Assembly: GCA_021521415.1 (NCBI GenBank)
Contig: JAIQDT010000190.1
Span: forward strand, 2,170,001 to 2,234,000
DNA length: 64,000 nucleotides
Direction of reading: 5' to 3'
Source: Bidens hawaiensis
Lineage: Eukaryota > Streptophyta > Magnoliopsida > Asterales > Asteraceae
In this document: positions 1-9,710 of the stretch, piece by piece
How the letters are laid out: the number at the start of each line of letters is the position of its first letter
How positions within the stretch are numbered: position 1 is the stretch's first letter
Translations under genes and position numbers: made by a program
The notes under the pieces: model-generated
The model's input: the letters and a program-made list of their open reading frames with translations, nothing else
Told to the model about the DNA's origin: nothing
Databases searched by the model: none

Positions 1-24
1 CCCTTTGGATAATGTGATTGGTGA

Positions 25-1671
25 ATGTCCTCAGGTGTACAAACGAGAAGTAGCTTGAATGAACACACCTGTGTTTATTCAAGCATTAAGGAGACAGGAA
101 TAATCAATGAATGCCTGTACACCTGCTTTATAAGCCAGATTGAACCGAAGAATTATCAAATGGCTTTAAAGGACAGCTCGTGGGTCGAGGCCATGCAAGA
201 AGAGTTGGCTCAATTCGAGAAGATGGAAGTTTGGACTTTGGTTGAAAAACCAAAGAATGTGCATGCGATAGGCACAAAATGGGTGTTTAAGTGCAAGAGA
301 GATGATAAGGGGATTATTATAAGAAACAAGGCGAGGCTAGTCGTTAAAGGTTTTAATCAACAAGAGGGGATTGATTATAACGAGGTGTTCGCTCCTGTCG
401 CTAGGTTGGAAGCCATAAGATTGTTTTTAGCGTTTGCTGCTTATGAAAAAATGAAGGTGTTTCAGCTAGATGTGAAGAGTGTGTTTTTGAATGGGAAAAT
501 TGATGAGGTTGTGTATGTTGAGCAACCTCCGGGTTTTCCTGACCCAGACTTTCCAGATCACGTGTACAGGTTGAGCAAGGCGTTGTATGGATTACATCAG
601 GCACCTCGTGCCTGGTATTAAACTTTATCGGATTACTTGCTCGAGAATGGTTTTGAAAGAGGAAAAATCGATAGCACGTTGTTCTTCAAAAGAGATGGAA
701 GCGACTTCCTGCTGGTACAAGTCTACGTGGATGACATTATTTTTGCTGCGTCAAAAGTCTCCATGTGTCAGGAGTTTGAAGCCGTCATGAAGAAACGGTT
801 TGAAATAAGTGCTATGGGTGAACTAACTTTCTTTCTAGGATTGCAGGTTGATCAGAAGAAGGACGGGATGTTCATTCATCAGACAAAGTATGTTCATGAT
901 GTGCTCAAGCGCTTCAAGATGGAGGACAGTTCTCCATATGATACTCGAATCTGCGTCAATCACAAATTGGGTGCTGAAGTAGATGGTGATGCAGATGTGG
1001 ACCCAACTCAATATCGGGCAATAATAGGTTCTTTAATGTACTTAACTGCATCTAGGCCTGATATAATGTTTGCTGTTTGTCTTTGTGCACGTTTTCAGGC
1101 AAATTCAAAAGAATCTCATTTGAAAGGTGCAAAGAGGATACTGCGGTATCTCAAGGGCAAGCCGAAGCTGGGGTTGTGGTACCCAAGAGGAGGAGACTTG
1201 GAGCTGGTCGCTTACACAGATTCTGATTATGGAGGGTGCAATCAGAGTCGGAAGTCAACAACTGGAGGATGTCAGTTTCTTGGTGGCAGATTGGTGTCGT
1301 GGCAATGCAAGAAGCAGACTTCAGTCGCAATTTCAACCTGTGAGGCAGAATACATGGCAGCATCCAACTGCTGCTCTCAGGTTCTTTGGATACAACAACA
1401 GTTGCGCGACTATGGTCTGAATTTCTTACTTACTCCTATTTGCATTGATAACACAACTGCTATCTCAGTAACTAACAATCCCGTGAAACATAGTAAAACT
1501 AAACATATTGACATACGTCATCATTTTATACGGGATTGTGCTGAGAAGAAATTGATTGTGCTTGAAAAGGTGGATACGCTTGATAATTTCGCTGATTTAT
1601 ATACTAAAGCGTTTGACAAATCCATATTTCAAAACCTTATTGAACTGAATGGGATGATCAATCCCGAGTAA
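25..1671 (+). pseudogene. copia pol, reverse transcriptase and RNase H end
   Basis: The reading frame encodes the copia RT, which makes cDNA in the virus-like particle, and then RNase H. Visible RT motifs are [59 protein letters not shown] and the catalytic YVDD at 724-735. RNase H follows with AYTDSDYGGC, STCEAEYMAA and KHIDIRHHFIRD, and the frame ends NGMINPE at 1671. One in-frame TAA at 619-621 cuts the protein just before YVDD. The frame before base 25 (DNVIG) is out of phase, so there is also a frameshift at the start. Otherwise the frame is open, which suggests recent decay. The lineage call is Sirevirus. Confidence 0.9.
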
Positions 1672-1689
1672 CCATGCTTTTCTTGTGAT

Positions 1690-1693
<4 letters not shown>

Positions 1694-1720
<27 letters not shown>
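1694..1720. repeat. poly(A) run of 27
   Basis: An uninterrupted run of 27 A lies 22 bases after the pol stop. A second run of 15 A is at about 2444-2458. No SINE or processed transcript body is recognisable upstream, and no duplication flanks it, so I treat it as a simple repeat in the spacer. Confidence 0.7.
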
Positions 1721-3020
1721 CGTCACTAATCGCTTAAAAATATGTCGGTTACATCAGTTTGAAGGACTTGTCTTCGGATGTGTTTTGGTCCTCATTTTCT
1801 ACTTGTGGATTTTGAGGATAGCCATTAACCAGATTACTGATACTGACCGGGGCGGTTTATGATGAGTTTTTCATTCTTTCGCTTAAAATTAGTCGATCAT
1901 ACTTAGTTAGAAGGACACATACTAGTATGTGGTCGGTCCAGCTGATCCATTGGATCTTCGGGATAGTCGTTTACCCGAAGACTTTGTTTTGGTCGGGGCG
2001 ATTTATGTTAAAATTTTGAAAGAAAAAGGGAAATGAAATTATTTTTCAAGTCTGTTACTTCGTAAGAAGTTCGTTAGCCATGTTAAACGGAAAATTGATC
2101 CAACCATGGAAAATGATAGATATACTAATTCTGTGTGCTTAGCTAGTGAAGTTATTGGGCTTAAAAGGCTTTAGGACAGTCATTGTATGTCATGGTAACT
2201 TTTTATGGTGCGTAAAAGTAGACGTGATACAAACTAAATTTACTTGATTTTACGTGGAAACTCCTTAAGAGTTTTGCATGTCTTCATATATATCTTTCCG
2301 AATGATAGGCAGAAAAGCGATTACCCAGTCATACACGAGCCCATGTGTGTTCTGATTCCCGTGAAGATAGCGTTTCGAGATACTGCAGTGATCCAGATTA
2401 GGGACTTGCAGTTAATTTCTACTTTGAAGTCTATGTTTGTTCGAAAAAAAAAAAAAAATTGGAGTTATTGAAACATTTTAGAGATGACAAAATATCAAGA
2501 CTTCTCAATCTTAAAGTAAGAAGAAGAACGGGAACCAGAAGAAGAGTACTTACAACTTAATCAGACACTATGGGTCGAAGTCAATTCGGGGTGACTTGGG
2601 GAAAGCCAAATACGCTTTGAGGATAGATAGGAGGCATCAATATTACTGAGTTGTTGCCCACTTAAATTTTGAGACTTAATCGAACCTAACTCGTATCACA
2701 GAAACGATGAAAACCACTTTAAGTTATACCTGCTTACAACCTGTCTCTATATGTCATAATAAAGCTAAACACGGATCTATGTGACAGTCACATACTTAGT
2801 ATGATTCCTGTTCAGATCTTTTCTAAAACGTAGCAGTCTCTATCGAGACTGAAATTTGATCCCTTATACTTTAAATTTTTTTTAAGTTTTTGTACTTAGA
2901 TAGTTTTATGATTCTTTAACTAGTTACTTAGAATTGATCATGTCATTTATTCCTTAAAGGGAAGTTTTAAAGAGTTAATTGAAAAATGTTCAAATTATAA
3001 GGTTTGATTTTGTAAATATA
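1721..3020 (+). other. post-pol spacer of Sirevirus no. 1, no gene seen
   Basis: No convincing coding frame is present. There are two loosely similar stretches (about 1745-1875 and 1900-2010), each with GGTC, GGGATAG or GGATAGCC and GGGGCG(A/G)TTTATG. They look like a degenerate repeat. A small hairpin CAGTCTC-TAT-GAGACTG-like sequence is near 2830. Nothing else stands out. Confidence 0.5.
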
Positions 3021-3102
3021 GGCGATGTTGTTAAACAGGCGAAGTTGTGAATAACTTCGCCTAGGCGAAGTTATCCGTAACTTCGCCTGTATAACCCAAA
3101 CC

Positions 3103-3112
3103 CTATATAAGG
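3103..3112 (+). promoter_or_regulatory. candidate internal TATA box
   Basis: CTATATAAGG lies between two groups of GCGAAGTT hairpins, about 620 bases before the ATG of the 939-aa ORF. The LTR has the same arrangement (hairpins then TTTATATAGG at 6826). This suggests an internal promoter for the downstream ORF, or an ancestral LTR-like segment. It is inference from sequence only. Confidence 0.45.
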
Positions 3113-3380
3113 ATGTTCAACAGGAAAACTGTTCATCACTTTTTAATATCCAGCGAACTTATCCGGCGAACTTACCGATTCTCCGGCGAACTTGTTGTTT
3201 TATTTCGATTCCGAGTTATTTTTCCCAGATTTCATTAAGTTCAAGGTTCGAGATGTCGATTTATCATATATTCCATGTTCATTCATGTTTTCCGGATTCC
3301 TTAATCAAGAAAACATCAACTGCACGTTGTTCCATAATCCTCACTGTCGCCGATTCAGATTCAGGCGAAGTTAGGGTTTA

Positions 3381-3512
3381 GGCGAAGTTATCCGTAACTT
3401 CGCCTGAAGCTTAAGTTCGCCTGAGGCGAAGTTATCCGTAACTTCGCCTGAAGCTTAAGTTCGCCTGAGGCGAAGTTATCCGTAACTTCGCCTGAAACTT
3501 AAATTCGCCTAA
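3381..3512 (+). repeat. three 44-bp tandem units within the hairpin cluster
   Basis: Units start at 3381, 3425 and 3469. Each carries the GGCGAAGTTA/TAACTTCGCC hairpin followed by GAAGCTTAAGTTCGCCTGA. The first two are identical by eye and the third has a few changes. Confidence 0.85.
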
Positions 3513-3728
3513 GCCGATGTTGAGATGAGGCGAAGTTAACATTAACTTCGCCTAGATCATTTTTACTTAATATTAATTAGACGAACTTAAAGCTGAAGCG
3601 AAGTTGTTCCCAACTTCGCCTCAACTTTAACTTCGCCTATACAGAGTTTATCACAACTTCGCTCATGGTAACCAGCGAACTTGTGTTATTCATTAACGTT
3701 TATCTAACTTGGTTCGTTTGTTGCAGAT

Positions 3729-6548
3729 ATGGCTGTAGTAGCTGGTGTTGGAGGTGCAGGAGGAGACGATAGTGATAACCAACGTCAATTTTTCCCGGGT
3801 CACAATATGTACATCACCCTTGACCCGGAGGCGAGCGGTGTGGACGATTATCGCGAGATCATAACTTTCCTCCTACGCTCGAGGATTTTTCATGCCATCA
3901 CAAACACTCTGCCGATATCTCTACCAAATATCGAAGACTTTTGGCAGACGGTAGAATATGATTGTCGTGTTGAGCCCCCGGTCATGCGAGCGACTGTGAA
4001 CAATCAACAAGTTCAGTTCAATTCTGAGCAGATTCGGGTGGCATTAAGGTTTGGAGAAGAGACGAGGGACGACCCAACTGAGTTCATAGCTCCGTTTCGT
4101 GATGGAGCGTTTCTCCGAATGGGCTATTCTGGTCCATTAGGCGATACACAGAGACGGAAGGGTTTTCTGCTTGATCAGTGGCGCTTCCTTATGAACATCA
4201 TGATAGTTTGCATGTCAGGAAAGAAGGCGGGCACGGCTGGTATGGGTGTGACCATGCAGTCTGCAATGACTGCACTGACTTACAATAAACGTTTCAGTTT
4301 CAGTCAGATGGTCTTTTACGAGATTGACAGGCAAAGAAGGGCGATGTCTCGGGAGCGGTTCATTATGTATCCACGTTATATCCAGATGATATTGAACCAT
4401 GTGGCTCCGAATCTACCTCAGAGACGCCCGATAAGATACGTGGAATCTGTGAGCAAACGTATCTTTGCTCAATGCCGCACTTCGAGTGCGAGGAGCAACC
4501 CTGAACGTCGTCCCAGGCATACTCCACTGTTTGGGTTTTTAATTAACCCAGAGTATGTTCCTGCTGGTGGGGACGAGTTCAGAGATCCTCAACCGCGACA
4601 GGCAAGAGCAACTCAAGCTCCACCTGCTGTGCCTGTTGTGTCGGCTGCAGAGGATATAGATCTTGACGCTGTCTTTGGAGGTCAAGGTTATTTTGATATG
4701 GATCAAGTTGAAAAGGTGCAGGTCTCGGCTGCACAAGGTTCGGGTGTGAGTGCTACTAGAGCAGCTACATCGATGGCTGACTCAGATCTGGATGAGATTA
4801 TGAATGAGGGGAGATGGTTGATGGTGTCTCGAGAGAGAACGTTTGGGAAAAGAAAGAGAACGGAGGATGATGAAGAGTCAGAAGAGGAAGAAGACATACA
4901 TAAGCTGATAAGAAGATCAAGACGGGAAAGGACAGGTGCTGGCATGGGAGGTGGAGAGACTTCAAGGATGGTACGTTTCGCTCCGGCCACACTGTCTGGT
5001 ATGTCTATCGTTCCTTCTTCTGTACAGGTTACAAGTACAAGCGCTGCGGATGTTCCCGTGGTGGCTACATCATCTGCTGGCACTCCATCCATCACTGCTA
5101 TCCAGACGTCGACTCCGGAGATTGTGTCTCTACCACTTCCAACGCTTACTCAGTCGGTGGTAGCTGCATGGTTTGTAGAGTCAACGGTCATCACTACTGC
5201 AGGGTTATCAGGTATGGTACCACCTGCGGTTACGCCTGCTTCTGATGTCTCGCCTTCGCCTATGTCAGACTCAGAGAGAATAGCTTCACTAGAGCGGATC
5301 GTGGCAGAGCAATCGAAGACTATTCAACGCCTAGTGGAAGCAAATCAACTACAGTCATCCCTCCTGGTTGAGCATGGGAAAATTATAGATGTCTTGAAGG
5401 AGTTCTTGGCATCTCAGGGGGAGATGAGCTGTAAGGGCGACGAGCTCAGGACTAAAAGAAGAAATGACCGAGACGATGATCCCAATGCATCGAAAGATGC
5501 AGGTGGTGAGCTGCCAAGAAGTTCTCAAGCTCTTGGTACTTCCACAGCTGAGGGGGAGTCTACCGACGCGGCTGGTGGTGATGATGTGGTGTTGGTGGAG
5601 GATGACGTGATTGATGCGTTGAAGGAACTTGACGATGATATGTTCAGCAATGATGTGTTGTTTGATGAAGATGTGCTGCCGAGTGATGTGATTGAGAAGA
5701 TCGGTGAGCAGATTGAGATTGAGAGTGAGATTGAGGAAAGAGATATAGTAGTAGAAGACGTTGAACACGAGATTCCTGATGTTGAGAAAGCCGACATGGG
5801 TACTGAGATGGATGAGACTGAGTGGGAGGAGCATCCTAGGTGGAAGGAAGGCTGTGCTCATTGGTTTATTAAGACCAAGAAGCCTGCTGTTCCAGCCATG
5901 TTCAAGAAGAGTTATAACATCAAAGGCTATGCTGAGTCGAAGAAGGGAATTATCTGTTGGATATATGATGAACAGATAAAGTTGTTTGTGGTGAAGTGTT
6001 ATGATGGTATTCAATACTTCAAAAGAATGTTGAGATCTCTCAATACGTTGCCGGAATGTGAGGTGAAGGATTTGGCCAGGTTGGGCTTGATAAATAGAAG
6101 TGACGACAACATGGCAAGAGTGATTGGGAAGATGGTGTGGAAAGAAAGCATAAAAGAAAAGAAGTTTGAATTATTAAAGCCACAGAAGGGAAAGCTCGTG
6201 GAGGATACAGAAAGGGGAATGAGAGCAGATGGCAAGCCATGGATGGTGATGAAGTACAAACTGATCCGATGCATCAAGGAGGTTCCAATGAAGACTATGC
6301 CTCAAGATGTGTTGAAAAATCTTAAATGGTGGTACGTTGATTGCCAGACTGCTGAAGCCGTGATGGAAGATGAAGACGAACAAGAAGTGCTGAGGGTGTA
6401 TGATCCGATGCATCTTGTTAACTTATCGAAAGCTGATCTGCAAGTGTTGAATGAAAAGAAGATATTCTATCTTCCTGCTTGGAAGGATGAAGCAAGGAAA
6501 TATCAGCGAGTAGTCACGGTGTGTGTTAGAGAAGGAGTGCACGCGTGA
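3729..6548 (+). CDS. 939-aa post-pol ORF of Sirevirus no. 1 (env-position protein, function unknown)
   Basis: The frame is open from ATG at 3729 to TGA at 6548. The N-terminal 250 residues look like a folded domain (TFLLRSRIFHAI, MGYSGP, QWRFLMNIMIVCMSG, MYPRYIQMILN) similar to a protein family I associate with Asteraceae copia elements. Residues about 370-400 are a basic/acidic stretch (GKRKRTEDDEESEEEED then RRSRRER) that could be a bipartite nuclear signal. About 514-565 is a predicted coiled coil (SERIASLERIVAEQSKTIQR onward). About 600-700 is very acidic, and the last 230 residues form a second folded-looking domain. No signal peptide or membrane segment is seen, so the position-based label 'env-like' is not supported by topology. 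The ATG follows TTTGTTGCAG, a good 3' splice site, so a spliced mRNA is possible. The frame is intact although pol is broken. Confidence 0.8.
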   Translation: MAVVAGVGGAGGDDSDNQRQFFPGHNMYITLDPEASGVDDYREIITFLLRSRIFHAITNTLPISLPNIEDFWQTVEYDCRVEPPVMRATVNNQQVQFNSEQIRVALRFGEETRDDPTEFIAPFRDGAFLRMGYSGPLGDTQRRKGFLLDQWRFLMNIMIVCMSGKKAGTAGMGVTMQSAMTALTYNKRFSFSQMVFYEIDRQRRAMSRERFIMYPRYIQMILNHVAPNLPQRRPIRYVESVSKRIFAQCRTSSARSNPERRPRHTPLFGFLINPEYVPAGGDEFRDPQPRQARATQAPPAVPVVSAAEDIDLDAVFGGQGYFDMDQVEKVQVSAAQGSGVSATRAATSMADSDLDEIMNEGRWLMVSRERTFGKRKRTEDDEESEEEEDIHKLIRRSRRERTGAGMGGGETSRMVRFAPATLSGMSIVPSSVQVTSTSAADVPVVATSSAGTPSITAIQTSTPEIVSLPLPTLTQSVVAAWFVESTVITTAGLSGMVPPAVTPASDVSPSPMSDSERIASLERIVAEQSKTIQRLVEANQLQSSLLVEHGKIIDVLKEFLASQGEMSCKGDELRTKRRNDRDDDPNASKDAGGELPRSSQALGTSTAEGESTDAAGGDDVVLVEDDVIDALKELDDDMFSNDVLFDEDVLPSDVIEKIGEQIEIESEIEERDIVVEDVEHEIPDVEKADMGTEMDETEWEEHPRWKEGCAHWFIKTKKPAVPAMFKKSYNIKGYAESKKGIICWIYDEQIKLFVVKCYDGIQYFKRMLRSLNTLPECEVKDLARLGLINRSDDNMARVIGKMVWKESIKEKKFELLKPQKGKLVEDTERGMRADGKPWMVMKYKLIRCIKEVPMKTMPQDVLKNLKWWYVDCQTAEAVMEDEDEQEVLRVYDPMHLVNLSKADLQVLNEKKIFYLPAWKDEARKYQRVVTVCVREGVHA

Positions 6549-6599
6549 AGATACAGGATTACGAGACAAGAGCTGAAAGATCAAGATATGAAGCTACTG

Positions 6600-6612
6600 C
6601 CAAGGGGGAGTC
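6600..6612 (+). other. polypurine tract of Sirevirus no. 1
   Basis: CCAAGGGGGAGTC sits directly before the LTR start TGTTGATGC. AAGGGGGAG is the usual plus-strand primer site of this lineage, and element X has the same core at 15369-15380. Confidence 0.8.
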
Positions 6613-6694
6613 TGTTGATGCATAAATATCAGTAGTTCATATGTCTAATGTCTGTAATCGAGTCTGTAATATTGTTTGTGTATTTGTTTGTTTA

Positions 6695-6823
6695 AAGCGA
6701 AGTTGTTGACAAGTTCGCTTAGGCGAACTTGTTAACCAAGCGAAGTTGTTGACAAGTTCGCCTAGGCGAACTTGTTGAACAAGCGAAGTTATGGACAACT
6801 TCGCATGAGGCGAAGTTGTCGTG
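6695..6823 (+). repeat. three 43-bp GCGAAGTT units in the LTR
   Basis: Units begin at 6695, 6738 and 6781 with AAGCGAAGTT. The first two continue GTTGACAAGTTCGC(T/C)TAGGCGAACTTGTT and the third is diverged. They lie immediately upstream of the LTR TATA box, the normal place for enhancers. Confidence 0.8.
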
Positions 6824-6825
6824 TA

Positions 6826-6835
6826 TTTATATAGG
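6826..6835 (+). promoter_or_regulatory. LTR TATA box of Sirevirus no. 1
   Basis: TTTATATAGG is directly downstream of the GCGAAGTT repeats and about 245 bases before the LTR end. This is a standard U3 promoter layout. Confidence 0.6.
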
Positions 6836-7078
6836 TTACGGATAACGGTTTTAGTTGGTTGGTTTTTAGAGTTCGAGTTACGTGTAATTCAGTGAGTCAA
6901 GTGACGTGAGGTCGAGAGTCTGTAAGTATCACGGTTTGAGTTATTAATATAACGTGTGTTTGTTCGTATCGTTTTCGTGTGTTTGTGAGCTTGTGTTCTA
7001 CGTCCGTAACGATCTACACAGGGATTCCGCACCTGTGTATATCGGGATATCTCGTGTGATCCGTCCAGGGAACCTACA

Positions 7079-8188
7079 AACAGCTAACGCCGTTACACTC
7101 AGAAGCGATACGACCACTGTTGTGTCACCAACTTCATAACCGTTATGGAGAAGAAGTCTCCTATTGAATCATAGGAGAGGCTGACCCCAACAAGCCTAGT
7201 ACAGCCCAAGGAGCCAGTCGGATCTTATGATCCACCCATTCCGTACCCTGAAAGACTGAAGTAGGAACTATTGGAAGCTGAGTATGGGAAGTTTCTAGAA
7301 CTCTTTAAGCAACTCCATATCAACATCCCTTTTGTCAAGGCTGTTGCTCGGATGCCAAAATATGCCAAGTTTCTCAAAGAGGTGCTGACAAACAAAAGAA
7401 AGCTGGAGGAGCTCCCGTATGTCACCTTAAGTGAAGAATGCTCAGCCGTCCTCCAAAGCAATCTGCCGACAAAGATGACCGATCCACGGATCTTTACTAT
7501 CCCTTGTCTCATAGGAAATTTGTTCGTTAGCAATGCCCTGGCTGACCTAGGAGCTAGTATTAATTTAATACTATATGCAGTTTTCGCAAAACTAGGGATA
7601 GGAGAACCAAAGCCCACCCGCATGAGCATTCAATTAGCTGACGGATATGTTAAATATCCTTGGGGCATTAATGAAAATATGCTTTTCAAAATTGACAAGT
7701 TTGTTTTCCTGGTAGATTTTTTAATTCTAGACATGGAGGAAGACAAAATTGTACCACTAATTTTAGGAAGACCCTTTTTAGCCACCGCAAAGGCCATTAT
7801 TGATGTTTGCACCGGCAAACTCACTCTCAGGGTTAATGACGAGGCAATAACTTTTGACATAGGAAAATCTATGCAATATCCGCAACAGCACGATGACACA
7901 TTATATTGTGTTGACATCATAGATTCCATCGTAAGTTGCTATATGCGTGATTCCTCTATCAATACACCACTAGAAACACAAGTCTTAGACAAAACACTCA
8001 ACAAACTCATTTTAGAAAACGAAAATCTCAATAATGACTACCACGAAACATTAGAAGTGATAGGTGAAATCACTGAAAACAATGAAAAATCAAAACCATC
8101 AATCAAAGAACCACCATCCTTAGAGTTAAAAGAATTACCAAAACATCTCGAATATGCCTTTATAGAAAAAGATTCGAACTCCCAGTAA
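7079..8188 (+). pseudogene. Athila copy A gag C-terminus and protease
   Basis: Sequence before 7271 is gag C-terminal (ANAVTLRS) with stops near 7140 and 7190. From about 7271 the frame is open to 8188. It contains KYAKFLKEVL, EECSAVLQ, IPCLIGNL, the aspartic protease core with DLGAS (DxGA in place of DTG, usual for this group), [28 protein letters not shown] and FDIGKSMQYPQ. A TAA at 8186-8188 and a shift of frame separate it from RT. Copy B has the same region at 27913-26733 on the other strand. Confidence 0.85.
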
Positions 8189-8191
8189 TTA

Positions 8192-9660
8192 CTTCATCTC
8201 ACCTTTCTAAAGAAGAGAAAGACGAACTTCTTAAGGTTCTTAAAAACCATAAGAGGGAAATCGCATGGAAGATCATGGATATCAAGGGCATCAGTCCCTC
8301 CTTCTGTACTCACAAGTTTCTTATGGAAGAAGAATACAAACCCGTGGTCCAACATCAGAGACGTCTCAATCCCAACATGCAAGATGTGGTGAAGAAAGAA
8401 GTAATCAAACTCCTTGATGCCGGATTAATCTACCTAATATCAGATTCACCTTGGGTTAGTCCCATTCAAGTAGTACCCAAGAAGGGAGGAATGACTGTTG
8501 TAATGAACGAGAAGGACGAGTTAATACCGAGGAGAACCATCACAGGCTGGCGAGTATGCATTGATTACCGGAAGCTTAATGACGCCACAAGAAAAGGTCA
8601 TTTTCCACTTCCCTTCATCGATCAAATGCTTGAGCGATTATCTTAAAAAATGATCTACTGTTTTCTTGACGGATTCTCCGGATATTTCCAAATTCCCATT
8701 GCTCTTGAGGATTAGGAGAAAACCACCTTTACATGTCCATACGGAACCTTCGCCTTCCGAAGAATGCCATTTGGACTATGTAATGCTCCAGCCACCTTCC
8801 AACGTTGCATGGTGGCCATCTTTCATGAAATGATCAAAAACTCTATGGATGTCTTCATGGATGACTTCTCAGTCTTCGGAGACTCCTTCGATCATTGTCT
8901 GAAAAACCTAGACAAAATGTTAACTAGGTGTTAAGAAGTGAATCTAGTGCTCAACTGGGAAAAATGCCACTTTATGGTAGAGGAAGGCATTGTTCTTGGT
9001 TACAAGATTTCTCAAGACGGACTAGAAGTTGATAGAGCCAAAATAGAAACCGTATCCAAACTTCCACCGCCAACATCAGTCAAAGCCATTAGAATTTTTC
9101 TAGGTCACACAGGTTTCTACCGCCGCTTCATAAAAGACTTTTCAAAAACTCTAGACCTATGACCAAACTTCTAGAGAAAGATGCACCATTCATCTTCTAC
9201 GAAGAATGTGTTGAATCATTCAACACATTAAAAGACAAACTTTTCAACTCATCAATCATGACTACACCCGATTGAACCCTTCCATTCGAAATCATGTGCG
9301 ATGCAAGTGACTTTGCAGTTGGAGCCGTACTCGGACAACGCAAAGAAAAACACTTTCACCCGATTTACTATGCTAGTAAAACTCTGAATGATGCACAAGA
9401 AAACTACACCACAACAGAAAAATAGTTACTGGCAGTAGTATTTGCCTTCGAAAAATTTAGATCCTATCTACTTCTTTCCAAAACCATAGTTTACACCGAC
9501 CATGCCGCAATACGTTACCTTTTCAACAAACAAGATGCCAAACCCTGACTAATCAGATGGATCCTATTACTCCAAGAATTTGAAATTGAAGTCGAGGATA
9601 AAAAGGGAGCAGAGAATGTCGCCGCCTACCACCTTTCGCGCTTAGAATGTCCAACTCCTG
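8192..9660 (+). pseudogene. Athila copy A reverse transcriptase and RNase H
   Basis: RT motifs are GWRVCIDYRKLNDATRKGHF, FPLPFIDQMLERL, TFTCPYGTFAFRRMPFGLCN and the catalytic FMDD at 8854-8865, then NLVLNWEKCHFMV and FLGHTGFYRRFIKDF. RNase H follows (CDASDFAVGAVLGQ, YTDHAAIRYL). In-frame stops lie at 8644-8646, 8713-8715, 8932-8934 and 9423-9425, with a frameshift near 9160. The TAG at 9423-9425 is also present in copy B (25569-25571 on the - strand), so it predates the duplication. Confidence 0.88.
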
Positions 9661-9710
9661 AAGAACTTCACAAAGAAATTATCAACGATAATTTCCCACA
9701 TGAAATTCTC

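Larger units (their letters stand above)
3025..3690 (+). repeat. GGCGAAGTTA hairpin repeat cluster
   Basis: At least ten copies of GGCGAAGTT or its complement AACTTCGCC occur here. They are mostly paired as inverted repeats, for example GGCGAAGTTA-TCCG-TAACTTCGCC with 10-base arms and a 4-base loop. Pairs flank an internal TATA box and run up to the start of the 939-aa ORF. The same core recurs in the element's LTR at 6695-6823, upstream of its own TATA box. Shared regulatory sites or RNA structure are plausible. The function is inferred only. Confidence 0.8.
1..7078 (+). mobile_element. Sirevirus-type Ty1/copia retrotransposon no. 1, 3' portion
   Basis: This is the downstream part of a copia element whose 5' LTR, gag, protease and integrase lie before the window. 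It holds, in order, the end of pol (RT and RNase H), a long spacer with short hairpin repeats, an intact 939-aa ORF, a polypurine tract AAGGGGGAG and one LTR (6613-7078). An extra ORF between pol and the 3' LTR and an AAGGGGGAG tract are known traits of the Sirevirus lineage. The right edge is placed where Athila gag sequence resumes (AACAGCTAACGCC at 7079, matching the reverse complement of 27901-27913). The element is therefore nested in Athila copy A. The left target-site duplication is outside the window. Confidence 0.85.
6613..7078 (+). repeat. 3' LTR of Sirevirus no. 1
   Basis: The LTR starts TGTTGATGCATAAA after the polypurine tract and ends CCTACA, where Athila gag sequence restarts; length 466. 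It contains GCGAAGTT/AACTTCGC repeats (6695-6823), a TATA box at 6826-6835 and a leader-like region. The 5' copy is outside the window, so the ends rest on the TG...CA rule and the flanking Athila match. Confidence 0.75.

Noticed and set aside
1694..1720. Poly(A) as the tail of a SINE or processed pseudogene
   Set aside because: No polymerase III boxes, gene-like body or target duplication were found around it.
4215..6413. Several antisense open frames across the 939-aa ORF
   Set aside because: They are shadows of the intact sense frame, with no homology or start context of their own.
3729..6548. Calling the post-pol ORF an envelope protein
   Set aside because: Only its position supports that. 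I see no signal peptide, membrane segment or furin-type site.
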